In this document: one piece after another, positions 59,173 to 64,000 of the stretch
Layout of the letters: every line of letters starts with the position of its first letter
Numbering within the stretch: the stretch's first letter is position 1
From: an uncultured delta proteobacterium
Lineage (GTDB): Bacteria > Myxococcota_A > Polyangia > Polyangiales > Polyangiaceae
NCBI GenBank assembly: GCA_903892415.1
Contig: CAITIQ010000373.1
Location: 1 to 64,000, forward strand
Length of the DNA stretch: 64,000 bases
Reading direction: 5' to 3'
Notes under the pieces: model-generated
What the model was told of the DNA's origin: nothing
What the model saw: the letters and a program-made list of their open reading frames with translations, nothing else
The model's database searches: none
Translations under genes and position numbers: made by a program

Positions 59173-60217
59173 AAAAACGGCCAAATCACGGCGGAGCGCG
59201 CTCTCGCGTCCGTGGGCGCCGTTTCTGTTGGCTGGCCTTTGGTCGACCTCGGTACAGGCCGCGGAACCATGCGTTCAGGTCAAGGTGGTGAGTCCTGTCG
59301 GTCCACGCTTTGAGTCGGCACTGGCCCAGGCCTGTAAGACGTTGACGGCAAGTTCCGCCATCGATCCGGCGGCCCAGGTTGAGGTCGCAGGCAAAGAGGA
59401 CGCTGTCGAGATCGTGGCGCGACTTCCGGAGCCGGGCTCGACGTGGAGGATCGCGAGGCGCGTGGTTGATGATCCTGCCGCGCTCGAAGAAACGCTGCTT
59501 GCGCTCTTGGCCCTACCGCCCGCAGCGAAGCCGAGCGAGCCGGCGACGCCCACATCCGAAAAGCCGCCCGTCGAAGCCGAGCCTGCTGTGCCGGTTCTGG
59601 CCAAAGAACCCGCGGAGCCGGCGGAACCTGCCGCGAGCGAGCCTAACGCAGCCAGCGATTCATCGCTTACCGTTGCAGGCACCGCGATGATCGCTTCGCG
59701 GTTCTTCTTCGGCCATCCGAGCTTGGGTGTGGGTTTGGTGCTGAGCGGAGAGGCCGCGATCGAACGGGTGTGGGTGGTTGGTTTGCGCGGCCGCTTCGAC
59801 CCGGTGAACGCCGCGTTTGACCCGCAGCCCGATGAGTTCGCTAAGGGAGCTCTTGGCGGAGGGCTCGAGTTTGCGCGTCGGATCGAGCTGCCACCGACGG
59901 CACTCGTGGACTTGGGGATCGGTGCGGAGGGACTCGCGGTCATTCCGCTCGACCGTCCACGTCGGTCGAATGAGCCCCCGCCCGAGGACCGCCGTGACCA
60001 GGATGACGGCCTCGGCGACTTTCGGCTGCGGGCGTTTGGTAAGGTTTGGTTGCCGGCCACGTCGACGGTTTCGTTCTGTTTGCAAAGCGGTTTCGAGGTG
60101 TCCCCCGTCGTGCTCGCTCGTAACAAGTCGCTCGAAGCGCGCTCTCTTCCGCCGTTCGGCGTGGAGCTTGGGGTGGGCGTGGGCCTGCGCACCGACAACC
60201 TCTTGGGGGCGCCGTGA
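59078..60217 (+). CDS. Exported protein whose start lies inside the repeat
   Basis: 379 residues from ATG at 59078, inside the second repeat unit. The first 33 residues (TRAKSKVQRG, LFLSKRARVIL ...) are encoded by the repeat; then a signal-like LSRPWAPFLLAGLW ending QAAEP, a Pro/Glu/Ala-rich linker and a barrel-like C-terminus (SRFFFGHPSLGVGLVL, FGVELGVGVGLR). No other ATG, GTG or TTG precedes the signal in frame except in the repeat. Its stop overlaps the sigma factor start (GTGA). Confidence 0.65.
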   Translation: MTRAKSKVQRGLRLFLSKRARVILVAASTFGGKTAKSRRSALSRPWAPFLLAGLWSTSVQAAEPCVQVKVVSPVGPRFESALAQACKTLTASSAIDPAAQVEVAGKEDAVEIVARLPEPGSTWRIARRVVDDPAALEETLLALLALPPAAKPSEPATPTSEKPPVEAEPAVPVLAKEPAEPAEPAASEPNAASDSSLTVAGTAMIASRFFFGHPSLGVGLVLSGEAAIERVWVVGLRGRFDPVNAAFDPQPDEFAKGALGGGLEFARRIELPPTALVDLGIGAEGLAVIPLDRPRRSNEPPPEDRRDQDDGLGDFRLRAFGKVWLPATSTVSFCLQSGFEVSPVVLARNKSLEARSLPPFGVELGVGVGLRTDNLLGAP

Positions 60218-60765
60218 GGGCTCTCTCGCGAAAAGAGGAGGGCGGCCCGAGCGACGCCGTGGTGCTGCAGGCGATCATTGCTGGTGAAACCGAGTCGCTC
60301 GGGTTGCTGTTCGATCGTTATGCGCAGGACGTCATGCGCTACGCGCGTCGGTTGGCACCGCATGAAGATGCGGATGACGTCGTGCAGGAGACGTTCATGC
60401 GCGTCCTGCAGATCGCGCGGTCGTACGAGCCGCGCAGCAGCAGCGCGCGGGCCTGGTTGATCGGTGTTTGCCACGCGGTCATTCGCGAACGTAGGCGCTC
60501 CTTCGCGCGGTTTCGTCGGGCCATATCGAACTTCGGTCGAGAGCCGCGCGACGGCGTGGTGCGACAAGAGCCGAGTGGAGATGTGGCGCGCGCGCTCGCT
60601 CTGCTACCTGAGGAGAAACGGGCGCTGGTGGTGATGGCCGATGTGCTCGGCTTTTCGACGCGCGAAGTGAGCGAAGCGCTCGGCGTTCCGGAAGGAACCG
60701 TAGGGTCACGCTTGCACCACGTGCGCAAAGAACTTCGTGCGACTTTGGGAGGAGACCATGGCTGA
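60214..60765 (+). CDS. ECF-type RNA polymerase sigma factor
   Basis: 183 residues from GTG at 60214. Region 2 (FDRYAQDVMRYARRLAPHEDADDVVQETFMRVL) and region 4 (VLGFSTREVSEALGVPEGTVGSRLHHVRKEL) of the sigma-70 ECF group, linked by a basic spacer. It is coupled to the exported protein upstream and overlaps the anti-sigma gene downstream, so it forms one regulatory operon. Confidence 0.9.
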   Translation: MRALSRKEEGGPSDAVVLQAIIAGETESLGLLFDRYAQDVMRYARRLAPHEDADDVVQETFMRVLQIARSYEPRSSSARAWLIGVCHAVIRERRRSFARFRRAISNFGREPRDGVVRQEPSGDVARALALLPEEKRALVVMADVLGFSTREVSEALGVPEGTVGSRLHHVRKELRATLGGDHG

Positions 60766-61819
60766 CCTTTGTGAACGCTGGTCGGACGTCGAATCCGGCC
60801 TGGCCCATGAGTCCGCGCTCGAGGGCGGGCTGCGTGAGCATTTGGCGCACTGTGCCTTCTGTGCGAGTGAGGCGGCGAGTCAGAAGCAGCTCCGCGCGAG
60901 GCTGGCTGAGCTTTCGCGCGAGGAGGTGGTCAATCCCTTCCAACTAAAGAAAATGCGACGTGAGCTGCTGTTGCGTGCGAAGGGCGCTGCAGCGCCAACC
61001 GCGCGTCCGATGCGCGCATGGGCGATTGCGCTGGCCAGTGCAGCGCTTGCTGCGTTGCTCTTTTTCTTCGTCGGACGTTTGACGATGAGTCCGAGCGAGT
61101 CGGTGTCGGTATCGGCCAATCCGGGAGCCCGCTTCACAGAGAAGGTGGCGGACGGTAGACATGTCGTGGAGCTGGTTGACGGGGAATTCGATTTTGACGT
61201 GAACCACCGTGACGGCGAGCCGCGCTTGCTCGTGCGCGTCCCAGACGGTGAGATCGAGGACATTGGGACCAAGTTCCATGTCTCGGTGAGCAACGGGCGA
61301 ACGGTGCGGGTCTCGGTGACCGAAGGCGAAGTGGAGCTTCGTCGAACGAATGAGCCAAAGCTCCGTTTGATCGCTGGCATGACCTTCACTCCGTCGCCCA
61401 GCCCAGTTTCCTCGAGCAGTGCGTCTTCGGCTCAGGCCGCGCCCTCCCCGGTTGCCCCGACGCCTCCGCTGGCGGTCGTCACCAGCAGCGCGCCGCTCCC
61501 GCCTCCCGTGGTCGCGCTACAACCTGCGCCTCCGAAGCTCGCGTCGTTGTCTCCGCAGGCCGTTGCTACGTCGCCGACCAAAGCGCCCTCACTCGAAAGC
61601 GGTAAGGCTTCGACCGAACCCGTTGCGACTGAAGGAGATCACGCGAGTCGACCTGTGCGCGGGCTTAGCGAGGAAGACCGCGCCTACTTGGCGGTATTGC
61701 GCGCCTTGAATGGGCAGGACAAGGCGGCGGTGCGCAAGCTTGCAGAGCAGTACCTGGCTCGCTTCCCAAACGGCTTCCGGCAGCGAGAAGTCGAGGCCTT
61801 GCGAAAAAATTCTGAATGA
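60758..61819 (+). CDS. FecR-type anti-sigma factor with zinc-finger N-terminus
   Basis: 353 residues from ATG at 60758 (overlapping the sigma stop). An H-x3-C-x2-C site (His28, Cys32, Cys35) plus Cys5 makes the ZAS zinc motif. A single membrane helix (WAIALASAALAALLFFFVG, about 89-107) is followed by a periplasmic FecR domain (GARFTEKVADGRHVVELVDGEF ... DIGTKFHVSV) and a long Ala/Pro/Ser tail. It should hold the sigma at the membrane and release it on an envelope signal. Confidence 0.85.
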   Translation: MADLCERWSDVESGLAHESALEGGLREHLAHCAFCASEAASQKQLRARLAELSREEVVNPFQLKKMRRELLLRAKGAAAPTARPMRAWAIALASAALAALLFFFVGRLTMSPSESVSVSANPGARFTEKVADGRHVVELVDGEFDFDVNHRDGEPRLLVRVPDGEIEDIGTKFHVSVSNGRTVRVSVTEGEVELRRTNEPKLRLIAGMTFTPSPSPVSSSSASSAQAAPSPVAPTPPLAVVTSSAPLPPPVVALQPAPPKLASLSPQAVATSPTKAPSLESGKASTEPVATEGDHASRPVRGLSEEDRAYLAVLRALNGQDKAAVRKLAEQYLARFPNGFRQREVEALRKNSE

Positions 61820-61888
61820 TTGAAGGACTCGTGCACCGCCGGCCAATCGGAGCAACCACTCTCTCGTGGGTCGGTTGAAAGAGGTCGC

Positions 61889-62512
61889 ATGAAACAAATC
61901 AACTTCGTCCTGCTCGCAGCGCTCTTGGTCGGCTGCGGCAGCAGCAGCGGAACCCTCACTGGCATCGTGGACGGTGAGAGCTTCCCCAGTTCGGTTAGCG
62001 GCGTCGTCGCCGTCGATGAGAGCGGGGAGGAGTCACTTGCCACGCTCGGCACGGATGGGTCGTTCGCCCTCAGCGTCGCAGAGGAGGCAACCTACGCGCT
62101 GTTCGTCGAAACGGCGGATGGTCGTGTCCCCGTGGGCCTGCGCGTCACAGGAACGTCGTTCGGCAGCACGCTGCGACTGGGGATGGGCGCGCCGACCGCG
62201 GATCTCGGTTCACTGCGCTACGTGTCGCAAATCATCACCAAGGCTGAGACCGTACCAGTCGAAGAAACCTGCGTAGACGGTGTGCTCAGTGAGTCTGGTG
62301 GGGCGTGTTTGGAGCAGGCCGCGACAGTGGCGTGCGACGACTCGGACGGGGACATGGACGGTCACGGTCACAGCGGACGGCATCACGGCAAGCACGGTGG
62401 TCGCGGCCATGGCAGCAGCGACTCAGAGCTGGTTGACGTTACGTTGGAGGCGGCGCCAGCGATCGTCCTTCCTTCGCTATCGCTGCCACTTCGCGTCTCC
62501 TGCGGCTGCTAA
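61889..62512 (+). CDS. His-rich lipoprotein
   Basis: 207 residues from ATG at 61889 with GAAAGAGG upstream. Lipobox LVGC, a beta domain (GTLTGIVDGESFPSSV), then a His/Gly run (DMDGHGHSGRHHGKHGGRGH) and a C-terminal CGC. The His cluster suggests metal binding. It follows the ECF operon by 70 bases and may be under its control. Confidence 0.7.
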   Translation: MKQINFVLLAALLVGCGSSSGTLTGIVDGESFPSSVSGVVAVDESGEESLATLGTDGSFALSVAEEATYALFVETADGRVPVGLRVTGTSFGSTLRLGMGAPTADLGSLRYVSQIITKAETVPVEETCVDGVLSESGGACLEQAATVACDDSDGDMDGHGHSGRHHGKHGGRGHGSSDSELVDVTLEAAPAIVLPSLSLPLRVSCGC

Positions 62513-62536
62513 GCGAGCTTGGGCTTGGCGCGAAGC

Positions 62537-63064
62537 ATGGTTCGATCCAGACTTCGCGTCATGCTGCGAGTCCCGAGCGTTCTGTTGTTGGCGTCGTTGG
62601 TTGTTGGTTGTGATGCGCCCGTGCCCTCAGCGTCCGCTGACACGAGTGCTGCACCCTCGTCTTCCGTAGCGAAGGTGCCTCCCCCGGGCAGCACCGCAAA
62701 GCCGAACAGCTACGGCCAGCCGATCACCCAGACCAGCGAAACAACGCTAGCGGCAATTGCCGCAGAGCCTGCAAAGTTTGCCAACCAAGAGGTTCGCACC
62801 GCAGGCACCGTGAAGGCTGTGTGCAAGAAGGCCGGCTGTTGGATGGAGATCGGGGATGAGACCTCGCAGGCTCATATCAAGATGGCCGGCCATAGCTTTA
62901 CAGTCCCCCGCGACTCGAGCGGTCGAAAGGCGATTGTCCAGGGCATGGTGAAAGAAGGAGCGCCGCAGAATGAATGCGGCTCGGTGGACCAGTGTGGTGG
63001 CATGGAGAATGGGGCTACCGCCAAGGTTGAGATCGTCGCCACCGGCGTACAGTTCGTCGACTGA
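62537..63064 (+). CDS. DUF4920-type lipoprotein
   Basis: 175 residues from ATG at 62537 (a TTG at 62519 would add six). Lipobox VVGC, an Ala/Ser-rich linker, then a small domain with EVRTAGTVKAVCKKAGCWMEI, which matches DUF4920 (a Cys pair beside a conserved Gly-Cys-Trp). Two further Cys (ECGSVDQCGGME) near the end. Function unknown. Confidence 0.75.
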   Translation: MVRSRLRVMLRVPSVLLLASLVVGCDAPVPSASADTSAAPSSSVAKVPPPGSTAKPNSYGQPITQTSETTLAAIAAEPAKFANQEVRTAGTVKAVCKKAGCWMEIGDETSQAHIKMAGHSFTVPRDSSGRKAIVQGMVKEGAPQNECGSVDQCGGMENGATAKVEIVATGVQFVD

Positions 63065-63087
63065 CGCGGTCCTTATTGGGCGCAAAC

Positions 63088-63125
63088 GCCGAAGGCCGCG
63101 TTGAACCTTCGACTTGGCATCAGTC
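63088..63125 (-). repeat. Degenerate, reverse-oriented copy of the dispersed repeat
   Basis: On the minus strand it reads a GATGCCAAGTCGAAGGTTCAACG-like version of the element's left part, with point changes and no right arm. It lies just before the hexahistidine gene. Confidence 0.5.
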
Positions 63126-63146
63126 CTTCGGGTAAAAGGAGCTTCG

Positions 63147-63452
63147 ATGAAACGCGAGAAGAAGCTGACGAAGAAGGAACGCAAGGCGCTGTCTCCGGGC
63201 CCTGCCATCACCCCGCGCAAAGACGGCTCGATGCCCGGCAGTGATCATCACCACCATCACCACATCCACTGCACCAGCTGCGGCACGCACCTCGATGAGA
63301 GCGGGTTTGAAGCAGGTACGGCTCAGTGGGTGAAGTGTGATCACGGCAGCGAATTCGCCTCGTGCACCGGCTGCCTAGCCAAGACGAAGGAACTGCTTGC
63401 CGAGCATGATCGGACGGGTCAACCGGTCAAGTCCGCTTCCGCCTGGCACTGA
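63147..63452 (+). CDS. Small zinc-ribbon-like protein with natural six-His run
   Basis: 101 residues from ATG at 63147. A basic N-terminus (KREKKLTKKERKALSPG), then DHHHHHHIHC (His34-39, His41, Cys42), CTSCG (Cys42/45) and CDHGSEFASCTGCLAK (Cys64, 73, 76). Five Cys plus eight His suggest a zinc ribbon with an extra metal cluster. The His run uses mixed CAT/CAC codons, so it is native rather than a cloning tag. Confidence 0.7.
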   Translation: MKREKKLTKKERKALSPGPAITPRKDGSMPGSDHHHHHHIHCTSCGTHLDESGFEAGTAQWVKCDHGSEFASCTGCLAKTKELLAEHDRTGQPVKSASAWH

Positions 63453-63484
63453 AGCCGCTGACACTGAAGCAAGACGCTTCCCTC

Positions 63485-64000
63485 GTGCGGCGCCTTTCGA
63501 TTCTGCTGTTGGTGCTGCTCACGTTGGTGGCAGGCTTTGCCGTTGCGTTCGGGTTGCGACTCAATCCGGACGTAGCAAGCCTGCTGCCGAGTGAGGGCTC
63601 TTCAGCCGTGCTGGCGCGCTATCTGAAGGGCTTCGGCGGGGGAGGTCTCAGTGCGATCCTGATCGAGGGCGAGCCGGATGAGACAATGGCTGTGGCTGAC
63701 GCCATCAGCAATCAGCTCGCCGCTGACGAACGCGTCGCCTTCTCGGCAAGCCGTCTTGAGATCGGTACCACCAGCGACCCGCTGCTGGCTTGGCGCTTTG
63801 CCGATGAGCGCGGGCGTGCGGCGCTCGCGGCTGCTCTCGAGCCGACCGAGATGCGGGTGCGCCTTCAGGAGTCGAAGAAGCTGCTGCTGATGCCCGGCGC
63901 TGGCGCAGCCAGCGAAGCGCTGCAGAAGGACCCACTGCGGCTGGCCTCTATCCCGCTGCGGGAGCGCAATCTTGGGGCTGGCGTGCGGGCCCGCGACGAC
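63485..64000 (+). CDS. MMPL/RND-family exporter, partial
   Basis: 172 codons open at the right edge. GTG at 63485 begins a single N-terminal membrane helix (LSILLLVLLTLVAGFAVAFGL) followed by the periplasmic PDVASLLPSEG motif typical of the MMPL/hopanoid-exporter (HpnN-like) branch. The rest of the first large loop is present; helices 2 onward are outside the window. Probably an inner-membrane lipid or hydrophobe exporter. Confidence 0.75.
   Translation, partial: MRRLSILLLVLLTLVAGFAVAFGLRLNPDVASLLPSEGSSAVLARYLKGFGGGGLSAILIEGEPDETMAVADAISNQLAADERVAFSASRLEIGTTSDPLLAWRFADERGRAALAAALEPTEMRVRLQESKKLLLMPGAGAASEALQKDPLRLASIPLRERNLGAGVRARDD

Noticed and set aside
59275..60567. A 430-codon minus-strand frame
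   Set aside because: Antisense to the exported protein and sigma factor; Ser/Arg low-complexity shadow.
1..64000. tRNA, rRNA, CRISPR, integrase or transposase genes
   Set aside because: I scanned for cloverleaf cores, direct-repeat/spacer arrays and DDE or Tyr-recombinase motifs and saw none. A computed search could still find a small RNA.

Overview
The window is GC-rich and gene-dense. It holds many lipoproteins with long Gly/Ser/Ala linkers, HEAT-repeat and FG-GAP surface proteins, c-type haem lipoproteins, a DUF1800/DUF1501 pair, hybrid histidine kinases, FHA-GGDEF and GYF-type signalling proteins, and many GTG/TTG starts. I infer a myxobacterium (Myxococcota, probably Polyangiales). No rRNA, tRNA, CRISPR array, integrase, transposase or replication origin was seen.

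Layout. (1) 1-5264 is an accessory block with every gene on the minus strand: a partial lipoprotein, a Sir2 deacylase, a GyrB-like ATPase domain that has lost its catalytic residues, a TrmO-like fragment, a RibD/DHFR-like reductase, a DUF plus 2OG-oxygenase pair, a stand-alone S24/S26-like protein and unknowns. The gaps repeatedly carry G(T/C)TAG(G/A)C-like motifs and hairpins, which suggests a relic gene-cassette array. (2) 5453-11637 has a broken lipoprotein, a propeller-like protein, an orphan antitoxin-like protein, then an operon of outer-membrane barrel, biotin carrier protein and D-cysteine desulfhydrase-like enzyme. (3) 11662-13939 has a candidate selenoprotein at 12154-12912: a thioredoxin-like lipoprotein whose first active-site Cys codon is an in-frame TGA (U-x-x-C), followed by a bacterial-SECIS-like hairpin. 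(4) 14011-21317 has two haem lipoproteins around a SWIM-SNF2 helicase. (5) 21355-28453 is signalling and metabolism: hybrid kinase, Sua5-like protein, methyltransferase, lipase-like hydrolase, FHA-GGDEF, P450.

(6) 28509-31339 is a HEAT protein translationally coupled to a lipoprotein with a complete vertebrate-type protein-arginine deiminase active site. (7) 31484-42145 has PlsC, a barrel gene interrupted by TGA, the DUF1800-DUF1501 pair, a frameshifted CBS-pair gene, PurU, an amidase and an FG-GAP/CARDB lipoprotein. (8) 42249-45697 is a compact operon ending in a RegB/RegA-like redox two-component system, preceded by a YtkA-like lipoprotein and a CCG-motif outer-membrane protein. (9) 45714-59172 holds a Rieske protein, a molybdopterin oxidoreductase, several unknown envelope proteins and a quinone oxidoreductase. 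It is punctuated by a dispersed inverted-repeat element, once single and twice in tandem. (10) 58060-64000 has a BtpA-family protein, an ECF sigma/anti-sigma operon whose first gene appears to take its start codon from the repeat, a His-rich lipoprotein, a DUF4920 lipoprotein, a small zinc-ribbon-like protein with a natural run of six histidines, and the start of an MMPL/RND exporter.

The strongest leads are the U-x-x-C lipoprotein, the bacterial arginine deiminase, the repeat family that donates an N-terminus, and the cassette-like block with its GyrB pseudo-ATPase. All functions are inferred from reading the sequence; no database search was run.
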